A stretch of DNA of 64,000 bases, taken from positions 1 to 64,000 of the forward strand of contig NZ_SSNZ01000010.1 of the NCBI RefSeq assembly GCF_004801375.1. The letters are read 5' to 3'. Positions 26,199 to 35,451 of this stretch are shown piece after piece; positions within the stretch are counted from its first letter, which is position 1, and each line of letters starts with the position of its first letter. This DNA comes from Flavobacterium supellecticarium (GTDB lineage Bacteria; Bacteroidota; Bacteroidia; Flavobacteriales; Flavobacteriaceae). The notes below the pieces were generated by a model, which did no database searches, was not told the DNA's origin, and saw only the letters and a list, made by a program, of their open reading frames with translations. The position numbers and the translations under genes were made by a program.

Positions 26199-29102
26199 AT
26201 GAGATACCCTGTTTTTCTACTGTTATTAATTGGTCCGTTTATTTTTGCACAAAGCCCCAAACCTGTTTCCCATTATTCTGAGGAAAGAGAAAAAACCTGG
26301 GTGGACAGCATTTATAACAACCTGAATTTCGAGGAAAAATTGGGACAATTATTCATGGTTGCGGCCTATTCGAATAAAGATGCCGCTCATGTTAAATCGG
26401 TTGAAAAACTGGTAACCGATTATGGCGTGGGAGGATTAATCTTTTTTCAGGGTGGTCCGGTGCGGCAGGCAAAGCTGACAAACTATTACCAGTCGAAAGC
26501 AAAAGTGCCGCTTTTTATGGGAATTGATGCCGAATGGGGATTGAGCATGCGACTGGATTCTACCTATCGTTATCCGTGGAATATGACATTGGGTGCGGTT
26601 CAGGATTTAAAACTGATCGAAAAAATGGGACAGCAAATGGCTATTCAGGCTAAACGCATGGGCTTGCATTTTAACTTCGCTCCGGTTTTGGATATCAATA
26701 CCAATCCGAAAAATCCAATTATCGGAAACCGTTCGTTTGGGGAGAATAAAGAGAATGTAACCAAAAGAGCCTTGGCGCTGATGAAAGGGATTCAAAGCGA
26801 AAATGTCTATGCGACCGGAAAACACTTCCCGGGACATGGAGCGACCGAAAACGATTCGCATTATACCTTACCGTTGATCAATGCTACCCGGGAACAACTC
26901 GATGATGTCGAGTTTTACCCGTATAAAAAACTGTTTCGGGAAGGATTGTCCAGTGTAATGGTAGCGCATTTGAATGTGCCGAGTCTCGAGCCACGACCGA
27001 ATTATCCGAGTTCGATATCCTATGAAGTTGTAACCAATGTGTTGAAAAAGAAACTCGATTTTGACGGACTCATTTTTACCGATGCGCTCAACATGAAAGG
27101 TGCGAGTAGTTTCAAGCAACCGGGCGATATCGATTTGGAGGCCTTTTTAGCTGGAAATGATATTCTTTTGTTTGCCGAAAATGTTCCGGTGGCGATCGAA
27201 AAATTCTGTCAGGCGTATAATGATTCAATATTATCGGACGATAGAATCGAGTATTCGGTAAAAAAAATCCTGAAATACAAATACCGAATCGGATTGAACC
27301 ATTACAAGCCAATCGATTTAAACAATTTGGTTAAAGATTTGAATGCGCCGGAATACGACGATTTGAATTACCAGTTATACGAAAATGCCGTTACCGTTTT
27401 AAAAAATACTGATAACGAATTGCCAATTGGTGATCTGGAAAACGAACGAATAGCCTATATTAAATTAGGCGACGATAAAAACGAAACGTTTTTAAACACA
27501 CTGCGAACGTATGCGCCAGTCACCGATATTCCATTGGATACGGTGCCTTTAATGCTCGAACAACTGCGAAATTTTACCAAAGTCATTGTAGGTTTCCATA
27601 AAGCAGATGGTGCCTGGAAAAAGCATGATTTTACGCAAAAAGAATTGTCGATGCTCAACCTGATTGCTTCCAATCATAATGTGACGCTAACAGTTTTTGC
27701 TAAACCGTATACATTATTAGCAATCGATAACTTCAATGTCTTTAGAAACGTAGTATTGGCTTATCAAAACAACGATATTGCACAAACCGTAGCGGCCGAA
27801 GTTATTTTTGGAGGAGTCGGAGCCAAAGGAAAACTACCGGTTTCAATTAACAATGCATTTAAAGTTAACGACGGTCTCAAGACGCAAAAAATGAATCGCT
27901 TGTCGTTTACGACACCGCAAAATGTAGGAATGAACCCGACAATATTGGCAAAAATTGATAAACTGGCACAAAAAGCCATTGATGGTAAAATGACACCGGG
28001 ACTGCAAATCGTAGTCGCGCGTCATGGACGGGTTTTCTACCAGAAATCATTCGGATACCGCGATTATAAAAACACCGATAAAGTGACCAATCAAGACGTA
28101 TACGATCTGGCATCACTAACCAAAATCCTGTCGACTTTACCGAATATCATGCAATTGTATGATAAGAAAAAGATCAACATGGATACCAAACTGGGCGATA
28201 TGCTACCGGTTTTTGCAAATACCGATAAAAAGAACATTACTCTAAAAGATATGTTGACGCATCAGGCTCGTTTTCAGGCCTGGATTCCGTTTTATCAAGC
28301 CACTTTAGACAGTACCAAACACCCGTCTAAAAAATACTATCGCTATACCTATTCGCCGGATTTCCCGCTTCAGGTTTCCGAAAACCTGTATTTGCGTAAA
28401 GATTATTCCGATACGATTGTAAAAAGGATCGCAGATAGTAAGTTACTACCGAAAAAAGAATACAAATACAGTGATTTTCCGTTTATCATCCTAAAAGATT
28501 ATCTGGAAAAAACCAACCATACGACCTTGGATGTTTTAAGTGATAAGGCCTTTTACAAACCATTGGGATCGGCCACGATGACCTATAATCCGTTGCGTAA
28601 AATGGATATGGATATCATTCCGCCAACCGAAAAAGACAACTATTTCCGTTATACAAAAGTGCAGGGTTATGTACACGATATGGGTGCTGCGATGCAGGAT
28701 GGCGTAGCGGGACATGCCGGTTTGTTTGCCAATGCCATCGATGTGGTCAAAATGATGCAGATGTATCTTCAAAAAGGAAACTATGGAAACCATCAGTATT
28801 TTTCGGAAAAGACATTCGATGAGTTTAATAATTGTGCTTTTTGTAAGGAAGGAAACCGTAGAGGAATTGGTTTTGACAAACCGCAACTTGGAAAAGAAGG
28901 ACCAACCTGTGGTTGTGTATCGATGACCAGTTTCGGGCATACCGGATTTACCGGAACCATGGCCTGGGCCGATCCGGAGAAAGATATCGTTTATGTATTC
29001 CTGTCCAACAGAACCTACCCGGAAAGTGCTGTAAACAAACTTTCAAAAGAAAATATCCGTGAAGATATTCAGAAAGTGATTTACGAAGCGATTACTGACT
29101 AA
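26199..29102 (+). CDS. GH3 glycosidase fused to serine beta-lactamase-like hydrolase
   Basis: A 967-residue exported two-enzyme protein. After a signal peptide (VFLLLLIGPFIFAQ), residues ~40-380 form a glycoside hydrolase family 3 domain with the KHFPGHGATENDSH motif at 208-221 and the nucleophile Asp near 295 in FTDALNMKGAS. This is the NagZ-like beta-N-acetylglucosaminidase pattern. A GH3 C-terminal-like middle domain follows. The last ~370 residues are a class C beta-lactamase/esterase domain with SLTK at 639-642 and YKYSDF as the YxN-like motif. The whole suggests cell-wall fragment processing in the periplasm. Length matches the known Bacteroidota fusion family. Confidence 0.92.
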   Translation: MRYPVFLLLLIGPFIFAQSPKPVSHYSEEREKTWVDSIYNNLNFEEKLGQLFMVAAYSNKDAAHVKSVEKLVTDYGVGGLIFFQGGPVRQAKLTNYYQSKAKVPLFMGIDAEWGLSMRLDSTYRYPWNMTLGAVQDLKLIEKMGQQMAIQAKRMGLHFNFAPVLDINTNPKNPIIGNRSFGENKENVTKRALALMKGIQSENVYATGKHFPGHGATENDSHYTLPLINATREQLDDVEFYPYKKLFREGLSSVMVAHLNVPSLEPRPNYPSSISYEVVTNVLKKKLDFDGLIFTDALNMKGASSFKQPGDIDLEAFLAGNDILLFAENVPVAIEKFCQAYNDSILSDDRIEYSVKKILKYKYRIGLNHYKPIDLNNLVKDLNAPEYDDLNYQLYENAVTVLKNTDNELPIGDLENERIAYIKLGDDKNETFLNTLRTYAPVTDIPLDTVPLMLEQLRNFTKVIVGFHKADGAWKKHDFTQKELSMLNLIASNHNVTLTVFAKPYTLLAIDNFNVFRNVVLAYQNNDIAQTVAAEVIFGGVGAKGKLPVSINNAFKVNDGLKTQKMNRLSFTTPQNVGMNPTILAKIDKLAQKAIDGKMTPGLQIVVARHGRVFYQKSFGYRDYKNTDKVTNQDVYDLASLTKILSTLPNIMQLYDKKKINMDTKLGDMLPVFANTDKKNITLKDMLTHQARFQAWIPFYQATLDSTKHPSKKYYRYTYSPDFPLQVSENLYLRKDYSDTIVKRIADSKLLPKKEYKYSDFPFIILKDYLEKTNHTTLDVLSDKAFYKPLGSATMTYNPLRKMDMDIIPPTEKDNYFRYTKVQGYVHDMGAAMQDGVAGHAGLFANAIDVVKMMQMYLQKGNYGNHQYFSEKTFDEFNNCAFCKEGNRRGIGFDKPQLGKEGPTCGCVSMTSFGHTGFTGTMAWADPEKDIVYVFLSNRTYPESAVNKLSKENIREDIQKVIYEAITD

Positions 29103-29121
29103 ACCATCAAAAAATATCCTT

Positions 29122-29577
29122 ATGCAATCAAAAGAAACCACTCCTGATGCTTATTTCGATTCGTTACCAGACGATCGTAAACCAGTGATGATCAAATTAA
29201 GAAAGATCATAAAAGAAAGTTTACCAAAAGGATTTGAAGAAGGAATGGGCTATGGAATGGTAGGCTATTCGGTTCCACATTCGACCTATCCGAATGGGTA
29301 CCATTGCGATCCGAAACAACCGTTACCGTTTTTAGGAATGGCTTCTCAAAAGAATTTTATTGCCATTTACCATATGGGGATTTATGCCGATAAGGCATTG
29401 TACGATTGGTTTGTTGGAGAATATCCGAAGCATGTCAAAACCAAATTGGATATGGGAAAAAGTTGTATCCGCTTTAAAAAAATGGACACGATTCCGTATG
29501 AACTACTAGCGGAACTTTTTACCAAAATGACGGTAGAAGACTGGATTATACGCTATGAAAGTATGCTGAAACGCTAA
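29122..29577 (+). CDS. DUF1801 family protein
   Basis: A 151-residue cytosolic protein with the YdhG/DUF1801 features: an N-terminal helix pair (YFDSLPDDRKPVMIKLRKII), EGMGYGMVGYSVP, and the later KKNFIAIYHMG-like strand and CIRFKKMDTIP. The fold resembles frataxin-type iron-related proteins, but no function is established. It follows the GH3 gene by 19 bases and may be cotranscribed. Confidence 0.85.
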   Translation: MQSKETTPDAYFDSLPDDRKPVMIKLRKIIKESLPKGFEEGMGYGMVGYSVPHSTYPNGYHCDPKQPLPFLGMASQKNFIAIYHMGIYADKALYDWFVGEYPKHVKTKLDMGKSCIRFKKMDTIPYELLAELFTKMTVEDWIIRYESMLKR

Positions 29578-29660
29578 CTTTTTCGTTTCGTTAATTTTAT
29601 CTAAAAATCCGGATTACCTTACTTTTTTGCAGTACTTTAGTTCACTTTTAAAAACTAAAA

Positions 29661-30794
29661 ATGAAAATTGCTATAGTATGTTATCCTACCTTCGGCGGTA
29701 GTGGTGTAGTGGCAACCGAGTTGGGTTTGGAGCTCGCCCGGAGAGGTCACGAAATTCATTTTATAACGTATAGTCAGCCGGTGCGATTGGCCTTGCTGAA
29801 TCCTAATATCCATTATCACGAAGTACACGTACCGGAGTATCCGTTGTTTCATTACCAGCCGTACGAACTGGCCTTGTCCAGTAAGTTGGTCGACATGGTA
29901 AAACTGCATAAAATTGAACTTTTACACGTACATTATGCTATTCCGCATGCCTATGCCGGTTATATGGCAAAAAAAATGCTGGAAGATGAAGGAATCCGTA
30001 TTCCGATGGTGACTACACTACACGGAACGGACATCACGCTGGTTGGGAACCACCCGTTTTACAAACCGGCTGTATGTTTCAGTATCAATAAATCGGATGT
30101 GGTGACTTCGGTATCGGAAAGTCTTCGCGATGAAACCTACCGACTTTTTGATATCAAAAAAGAGATTGTGGTGATTCCGAATTTTATCGAGATTGATAAA
30201 AACAGAATCGATGAAAATTCCCCTTGTCATCGTTCGTTAATGGCGACAAAAGAAGAAAAAATCATTACCCATATCAGTAACTTCCGAAAAGTGAAACGCA
30301 TTCCGGATGTGGTGAAAATTTTCAACGAGATTCAAAAAGAAATTCCTTCCAAGTTAATGATGGTTGGCGACGGACCGGAAAAAGAAGTGGCCGAAAAATT
30401 ATGCGAAGACCTGGGGATTACCGACAAAGTGATTTTCTTTGGAAATAGTAGTGAAATCGATAAAATTTTATGTTACTCCGATTTGTTCCTGTTGCCATCG
30501 GAAACGGAAAGTTTTGGATTGGCCGCATTAGAAGCAATGGCTTGTGGTGTGCCAATTATCTCAAGTAATTCGGGCGGATTACCGGAAGTAAACAAAGACG
30601 GTTATTCGGGTTACCTGAGCGATGTTGGGAATGTACAGGAAATGGCTGCCAATGCGATAAAAATCTTATCGGACGACGAAAAGCTACTGACGTTTAAAAA
30701 GAATGCGCTCGAAGCATCCAAAGAGTTTGATATCATGAATATACTTCCGCTTTACGAAAATCTGTATCGCAAAGCACTGGAAGATTTTGCATAA
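29661..30794 (+). CDS. bshA: N-acetyl-alpha-D-glucosaminyl L-malate synthase
   Basis: A 377-residue GT4 glycosyltransferase making GlcNAc-malate from UDP-GlcNAc and L-malate, the first step of bacillithiol synthesis. YPTFGGSGVVATELGLELA is the N-terminal glycine-rich loop; LHVHYAIPHAYA and TLHGTDITLVG are typical of BshA; the donor-site motif is PSETESFGLAALEAMACG. Its presence implies the cell uses bacillithiol as thiol. bshB and bshC are not in the window. Confidence 0.93.
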   Translation: MKIAIVCYPTFGGSGVVATELGLELARRGHEIHFITYSQPVRLALLNPNIHYHEVHVPEYPLFHYQPYELALSSKLVDMVKLHKIELLHVHYAIPHAYAGYMAKKMLEDEGIRIPMVTTLHGTDITLVGNHPFYKPAVCFSINKSDVVTSVSESLRDETYRLFDIKKEIVVIPNFIEIDKNRIDENSPCHRSLMATKEEKIITHISNFRKVKRIPDVVKIFNEIQKEIPSKLMMVGDGPEKEVAEKLCEDLGITDKVIFFGNSSEIDKILCYSDLFLLPSETESFGLAALEAMACGVPIISSNSGGLPEVNKDGYSGYLSDVGNVQEMAANAIKILSDDEKLLTFKKNALEASKEFDIMNILPLYENLYRKALEDFA

Positions 30795-30800
30795 ATTAGA

Positions 30801-30839
30801 AAATAAAAACGGGTTGTCTTAGACAACCCGTTTTATTTT
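30801..30839. terminator. Bidirectional terminator between bshA and the OMP gene
   Basis: Long stem ACGGGTTGTC / GACAACCCGT, extended by A/T pairs, with a TTA loop. It reaches the stop codon of the minus-strand gene. Confidence 0.85.
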
Positions 30840-31332
30840 AGAAACGGTAACGAATACCTAATGCGATATCCGGACCGAAGTTATCACCTCTGTAATCGTC
30901 GTTAAAGTATAGCTCCGGACGGAAGTCTAATGAAATTTGTAACGGAATGTCGAATACATATTCGATACCGATATCACCGGCAGCAAATACAAAAGTACCG
31001 CTGTCTTTTACATCTACATGGTAGTCATTTTCATAACTCCAGCTTCCGATTCCTCCACCAACACCGGCATACCAGTTAAAGCCACCGTCGATGTTCCAAA
31101 CCCACTGGTACAAACCGCTAAGTTTGAAGGCATCTACATGCTTGCTGTTTCTCCATCCAAGGTCGACTTCCAAACGGTTATTTTTAGAAAGACCTCGCTG
31201 ATAGGAGATCTCACCACCAAAACCATCGTTGTCGCCTAAACGCAGACCTAAAGCATTTTTAGAAATTTCCTGTGCTTGTGTGCCAAATGCTAATCCCATT
31301 AACATGAAGGCAGATAAAAATAGTTTCTTCAT
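30838..31332 (-). CDS. Small outer-membrane beta-barrel protein
   Basis: A 164-residue protein with signal peptide (LFLSAFMLMGLAFGTQAQ) followed by alternating polar/aromatic beta strands (LEVDLGWRNSKH, GGFNWYAGVGGGIGSW) and a C-terminal strand ending in YRF, the beta-barrel insertion signal. This is an OmpX/OmpW-like 8-strand barrel by size. The frame runs upstream to 31404, but the signal peptide starts at the ATG at 31332 (MKKLFLS). Function unknown. Confidence 0.85.
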   Translation of the reverse strand: MKKLFLSAFMLMGLAFGTQAQEISKNALGLRLGDNDGFGGEISYQRGLSKNNRLEVDLGWRNSKHVDAFKLSGLYQWVWNIDGGFNWYAGVGGGIGSWSYENDYHVDVKDSGTFVFAAGDIGIEYVFDIPLQISLDFRPELYFNDDYRGDNFGPDIALGIRYRF

Positions 31333-31431
31333 ATAAAAAATTTTAACAATATAACCCTGCTGTTTGGTTATTATTATAATTGTCGGCTTTATTTTAACAA
31401 ACAATTTTATTGTATGGCAGGGTAACTTTTT

Positions 31432-32214
31432 TTAATTAATATGATAATCATCTAAGAATTCCTGTTGCGTCTGATTTCCGGAATTCGGTATTGGTAAAGG
31501 GATTCCGGCTGGAATACCACTACTCAATGCATACTGTAAATGGGTATTGGTATGCACCACACCGATGTCTTTGGCGAAATACTGCGTAGAAACAAGAACA
31601 TCTTGTGAAGGTAAGACTACAAAAGGTATGCCAAAATAAACGGTTGAGACCTGTAAATTTATGATTGTGTTAACAGCTTTTACATTGGTGTAGGCATCAC
31701 CGTTAGGTGAAGTATAGTTTGGGAACGTGACTCCGGCGATGCTAGTTGTCTTATATTGAATGGTTAACGGTAAATCCTGAACGGTTTGTTGTAAGGTTCC
31801 GGTGACGTTACTTAATGTTTGTCCGGTGGTAGCATTTTCTTTAAAAATAATAAAATTATTTAGGCTAATCGCGATAGGGAGTCCGGTAAAAGCTTCCAGA
31901 TCGAAGGTCCCGGAAGCCAGAATCTCATCGCCCGACTTACGAATTCCGTTTTTATTTAAAGAGTTGGAATAAAATCCAACTGGAAAATCTTTGGCTTTGC
32001 ATTTTTTATGAGGAGTGCTGGCAATCAGTGTGTCGTTTGCGATATAAAGGGAATCCCGCATGGCATCGACGGTATACGTCCAGTAGTTATTAGTCGATAG
32101 AGGAAAATAAACAGAATTGGAAGGTGTACTACCCGTTGTTGATTCTTCAGTAGAGGAAGAACAGGAGCAAAGTAGCAAAACACCCAAAAGGGCCGGGATG
32201 TATCTTAAAATCAT
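31432..32214 (-). CDS. Hypothetical lipoprotein
   Basis: A 260-residue protein with a lipoprotein signal (IPALLGVLLLCSC) and a Ser/Thr-rich spacer, so it should be lipidated and membrane-anchored. The mature part begins with a YFPLSTNNYWTYTVD segment often seen in Bacteroidota lipoproteins and is beta-rich. I recognise no enzymatic motif. It lies between the barrel protein and the phosphatase gene, all on the minus strand. Confidence 0.75.
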   Translation of the reverse strand: MILRYIPALLGVLLLCSCSSSTEESTTGSTPSNSVYFPLSTNNYWTYTVDAMRDSLYIANDTLIASTPHKKCKAKDFPVGFYSNSLNKNGIRKSGDEILASGTFDLEAFTGLPIAISLNNFIIFKENATTGQTLSNVTGTLQQTVQDLPLTIQYKTTSIAGVTFPNYTSPNGDAYTNVKAVNTIINLQVSTVYFGIPFVVLPSQDVLVSTQYFAKDIGVVHTNTHLQYALSSGIPAGIPLPIPNSGNQTQQEFLDDYHIN

Positions 32215-32257
32215 TTAGTAAAATCTTTTAGCTAATGTACTAAAAAATGTTAAAATA

Positions 32258-33091
32258 TTAACCTTTCATTAGTATTTTTAAGGATAATAACTCCTGGCTC
32301 AATTTGGTTTCCTGTTCGAAATAATCATCCTCCTCTTCGGCTTGCACCGCTTCCGGAGAATACTGATACAATTTCCATCTTTTTTTATTGTATTCCAGCG
32401 CGGTCAGATTTTCAATCCAGTCACCGGAGTTCAAATAGAGTGTTTTCCCTTTTTTATTTTCCTTTTCAACGATTTTAGGTTCGTGAATATGTCCACAGAT
32501 CACATAGTCGTAGTTTTTTTCGATGGCCAAATCAGTTGCAGTCGTTTCGAAATCGGAGATAAATTTAACGGCTTTTTTGACACTGCTTTTGATCTTTTTG
32601 GATAGGGAATACGGTTCTTTTCCCATTTTTATCAGACACCAGTTGATAAAACGGTTTAGCAAAATCAGATAATCGTAGCCAATACCGCCTAGTTTCGCGA
32701 TCCATTTGGCATGATGTACGGAATTATCAAAAATATCACCGTGAAAAATCCAGGCTTTTTTATCGTGTAAATCCAAAACCAGTTTGTCGACTATGGAAAA
32801 ATTCCCCATTGTGGTGTCGCTGAATTTCCGTAACATCTCGTCGTGATTTCCGGTGATATAATAAACCCGCGTCCCTTTTGAAGAAAAATCCAGTAATTTT
32901 TTTACGACTTTAAGATGGGATTTTGGGAAATAGGATTTTCGAAACTGCCAGATATCGATAATATCACCATTTAAGATCAGTGTTTTGGGCTTGATCGTGT
33001 TCAGATATTTCAGTAATTCTTTCGCATGACAGCCATAAGTACCCAAATGTACATCGGAGATAACAACAATATCAACGCTTCTCTTTTTCAA
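32258..33091 (-). CDS. LpxH-like UDP-2,3-diacylglucosamine diphosphatase family metallophosphatase
   Basis: A calcineurin-like phosphoesterase of about 277 residues. Metal-binding motifs in order: VISDVHLG, LNGDIIDIW, TGNHDE, a later HGDIFD, and VICGHIHEP. The family member LpxH cleaves UDP-diacylglucosamine in lipid A synthesis; Bacteroidota copies are usually named this way. The frame extends to a TTG at 33115, but the TTG at 33091 gives the family-typical N-terminus MKKRSVDIVVISDVH, so I use it. There is no in-frame ATG near. Confidence 0.85.
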   Translation of the reverse strand: MKKRSVDIVVISDVHLGTYGCHAKELLKYLNTIKPKTLILNGDIIDIWQFRKSYFPKSHLKVVKKLLDFSSKGTRVYYITGNHDEMLRKFSDTTMGNFSIVDKLVLDLHDKKAWIFHGDIFDNSVHHAKWIAKLGGIGYDYLILLNRFINWCLIKMGKEPYSLSKKIKSSVKKAVKFISDFETTATDLAIEKNYDYVICGHIHEPKIVEKENKKGKTLYLNSGDWIENLTALEYNKKRWKLYQYSPEAVQAEEEDDYFEQETKLSQELLSLKILMKG

Positions 33092-33189
33092 GGAATTGAA
33101 ATTTAAGTTTAACAAATAAACCCTTTTGTTGTTATTAAAAATTTAATGAAACATTAAATAATTATTAGTTCTTTGCGAAAAGTTTAGTA

Positions 33190-33219
33190 TTGCCGTGCGA
33201 TCAGAATAGTTTATTTTTG
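33190..33219 (+). promoter_or_regulatory. Promoter of aroC: -33 TTG and -7 TATTTTTG
   Basis: TTG (33190-33192) and an exact -7 box TATTTTTG (33212-33219) are separated by 19 bases, 17 bases before the aroC ATG. This is one of the best matches to the Bacteroidota consensus in the window. Confidence 0.7.
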
Positions 33220-33235
33220 TATAAAAATACGCGTT

Positions 33236-34285
33236 ATGGCAGGAAATACATACGGAACATTATTCAGGATAACCACATTCGGGGAATCGCATGGAGAAGC
33301 TTTAGGAGGAATTATTGACGGATGCCCGGCTGGGATTGCTCTGGATTTTGAAGCCATTCAAAAAGAAATGCAACGCCGGAAACCGGGACAATCGGCTATA
33401 GTAACCCAACGAAAAGAGGAAGATGCTGTACAATTCTTATCGGGAATTTTCGAAGGAAAAACAACCGGAACGCCAATCGGTTTTATTGTACCGAATACGA
33501 ATCAGAAATCAGACGATTATTCCCATATAAAGGACACGTATCGTCCCAGTCATGCCGATTATGTATACGAACAAAAATATGGCATCCGCGATTATCGTGG
33601 TGGCGGACGTAGTTCAGCTCGTGAAACAGCGAGTCGGGTAGTGGCCGGAGCGATCGCCAAACAAGCCATGCCGGAAATTAAAATCAATGCGTTTGTCTCG
33701 TCGGTTGGCGATATTTTTATCGACAAACCCTATCAGGCCTTGGATTTTTCATTAACAGAAAGTAATGCGGTACGTTGCCCAGATCAGGCGACGGCCGAAA
33801 AAATGGAAGCGTATATTAAAGAAATCCGAAAAGAAGGAGATACTGTTGGTGGTACTGTTACCTGTGTCATTCAAAATGTACCAATCGGTTTGGGCGAGCC
33901 GGTATTCGACAAACTGCATGCCGAACTGGGAAAAGCGATGTTATCGATTAATGCGGTAAAAGGGTTTGAATATGGTAGTGGTTTTTGTGGTGCCAAAATG
34001 AAAGGAAGCGAGCATAACGACCTGTATAATCCCGATGGAACCACTAAGAGTAACCTCTCCGGAGGTATTCAGGGGGGAATCAGTAATGGTATGGACATTT
34101 ATTTCCGGGTTGCCTTTAAACCGGTTGCAACGATCATGCAAAAACAGGAAGTTCTTGATAATAAAGGGAATATAGCCGAACAGCAGGGCAAAGGACGTCA
34201 TGATCCTTGTGTGGTGCCGCGTGCGGTGCCGATTGTCGAAGCAATGACTGCAATTGTCCTATTGGATTTTTTCCTTAGGAAGTGA
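33236..34285 (+). CDS. aroC: Chorismate synthase
   Basis: A 349-residue FMN-dependent enzyme making chorismate from EPSP, the last step of the shikimate pathway. [18 protein letters not shown] at the N-terminus, [21 protein letters not shown], and the C-terminal [17 protein letters not shown] are family signatures. Full length. The gene has its own promoter and terminator; no other shikimate genes are nearby. Confidence 0.97.
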   Translation: MAGNTYGTLFRITTFGESHGEALGGIIDGCPAGIALDFEAIQKEMQRRKPGQSAIVTQRKEEDAVQFLSGIFEGKTTGTPIGFIVPNTNQKSDDYSHIKDTYRPSHADYVYEQKYGIRDYRGGGRSSARETASRVVAGAIAKQAMPEIKINAFVSSVGDIFIDKPYQALDFSLTESNAVRCPDQATAEKMEAYIKEIRKEGDTVGGTVTCVIQNVPIGLGEPVFDKLHAELGKAMLSINAVKGFEYGSGFCGAKMKGSEHNDLYNPDGTTKSNLSGGIQGGISNGMDIYFRVAFKPVATIMQKQEVLDNKGNIAEQQGKGRHDPCVVPRAVPIVEAMTAIVLLDFFLRK

Positions 34286-34313
34286 AAAATTAGTAAAAAA
34301 AATGAATTTTCTT

Positions 34314-34345
34314 TAAAACCTTAAGTTAATAGTAAGGTTTTTTTG
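34314..34345 (+). terminator. Terminator after aroC
   Basis: Stem AAAACCTTA / TAAGGTTTT followed by a T-run. Confidence 0.65.
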
Positions 34346-34450
34346 TGTGTGTTAACGGAAGGTTGTATTTATTTTGAATTAACATTTGTGTTGTTTTTTC
34401 CTTAAAATTTAATAGTTAATTTTACTTTTAGTAATACAAAACCAATTATA

Positions 34451-35197
34451 ATGAAAAAAACATTACTTTGTTTATGCCTTGTGTTGGCATCAATAAACAC
34501 AACGTTCGCACAATCGGTAACGGTTCCTTTTAACAATATGGCAATCGAAAGCTTTATGTTTTATAAGCTTAATGAGCCGGGAGAATTCACCGGGACGCTA
34601 AACAGTGTTACGATGAATGCTATCCTTAACGATTCTGCCATGGAAACGTATGCGAGTGATCTTACAGTATATGTTACGGCTAATGGCGATATTAATTCAT
34701 TGGGATTATTGCAAATTGGAGGGTACGACGATTTATATGCAGACCAGAGCTATTTCTGGGATGATGGTGATTCGGACGAGCCAGGAACTCCTGTAACAGG
34801 AACAATTGTATTGGATACACCGCTTAGTTTCGACGGAACAACGTATACCGTTTGGTTAGGTCATGGTTACGATGGAGAAGGAGCAGCAGGTATCTGGACC
34901 GGAACGTTAACGTTAAACGGTCTTACAGAAGTAACGGCTTCTGCTAACGATTTTTCAAAAGCGAAATTTACAGTATTCCCGAATCCGGTTCATGATGTGG
35001 TAACAGTTGCAAACGATGCTAACGTTATGGTGAACCAGATTGCAATCAACGATATCAATGGAAGAACGGTAAAAACTGTAAAATTTGATGCGGTTTCGGA
35101 AGCTCAGGTTAATATTGCCGATTTAAATTCCGGAATCTATTTTATGAATATCACAACAGATAAAGGTGTGACAACTGAAAAGATTGTCAAAAAATAA
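34451..35197 (+). CDS. T9SS type A sorting-domain secreted protein
   Basis: A 248-residue protein with a Sec signal (LLCLCLVLASINTTFAQ), a beta-rich acidic middle with several Asp/Gly turns (DDGDSDEPGTP), and a type A T9SS C-terminal domain of ~75 residues. The domain shows FTVFPNPVHDVVTV, INDINGRTVKT, NIADLNSGIYFMNI and a final KIVKK. The sorting domain routes it to the cell surface or medium. No known catalytic motif is visible in the middle part. A -7-like TACTTTTA is upstream. Confidence 0.88.
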   Translation: MKKTLLCLCLVLASINTTFAQSVTVPFNNMAIESFMFYKLNEPGEFTGTLNSVTMNAILNDSAMETYASDLTVYVTANGDINSLGLLQIGGYDDLYADQSYFWDDGDSDEPGTPVTGTIVLDTPLSFDGTTYTVWLGHGYDGEGAAGIWTGTLTLNGLTEVTASANDFSKAKFTVFPNPVHDVVTVANDANVMVNQIAINDINGRTVKTVKFDAVSEAQVNIADLNSGIYFMNITTDKGVTTEKIVKK

Positions 35198-35224
35198 TAA
35201 TTATTTTTTCTGATTTGTATTTGT

Positions 35225-35258
35225 AAGAGCGGGACTATAATATTAGTCCCGTTCTTTT
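35225..35258. terminator. Bidirectional terminator overlapping the end of the 47-residue gene
   Basis: Stem AGAGCGGGACTA / TAGTCCCGTTCT followed by T-runs. On the minus strand it includes the last codons and stop of the small membrane protein. Confidence 0.8.
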
Positions 35259-35386
35259 TTCTTTTTATTGCTGTTCATCATCAGGAAAATAGATGCGACT
35301 AATGAAAAGATGACGAACGAAAAAATACCAATCATAATAAAGGCACCAACGGACCAGGAATACAGGGAAATAAAAAGCTTTACCAT
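35243..35386 (-). CDS. Small single-pass membrane protein, 47 residues
   Basis: A short frame from ATG at 35386 to TAA at 35243. It has a central hydrophobic helix (GAFIMIGIFSFVIFSLVASI, residues 14-33) and a strongly basic C-terminus (KKKKERD), which predicts a cytosolic C-tail. Support for it being real comes from an exact -7 box (TAGATTTG) 21 bases upstream, ATG start, amphipathic ends and its own terminator. Function unknown. It is 65 bases downstream of the DCC-family gene on the same strand. Confidence 0.7.
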   Translation of the reverse strand: MVKLFISLYSWSVGAFIMIGIFSFVIFSLVASIFLMMNSNKKKKERD

Positions 35387-35406
35387 TTTTAAGAGATTTA
35401 GTTACC

Positions 35407-35414
35407 CAAATCTA
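35407..35414 (-). promoter_or_regulatory. -7 box TAGATTTG of the small membrane protein gene
   Basis: Exact TAnnTTTG on the minus strand, 20 bases before the ATG at 35386. Confidence 0.5.
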
Positions 35415-35451
35415 ACTTTAAATTAGCGGTAAAATGATGATAATTATCAGG

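Noticed and set aside
31354..31423. Inverted repeat ACCCTGC / GCAGGGT flanking the leader of the outer-membrane barrel gene
   Set aside because: Seven base pairs with a 56-base gap in AT-rich DNA can arise by chance; no T-run or known regulator pattern fits.
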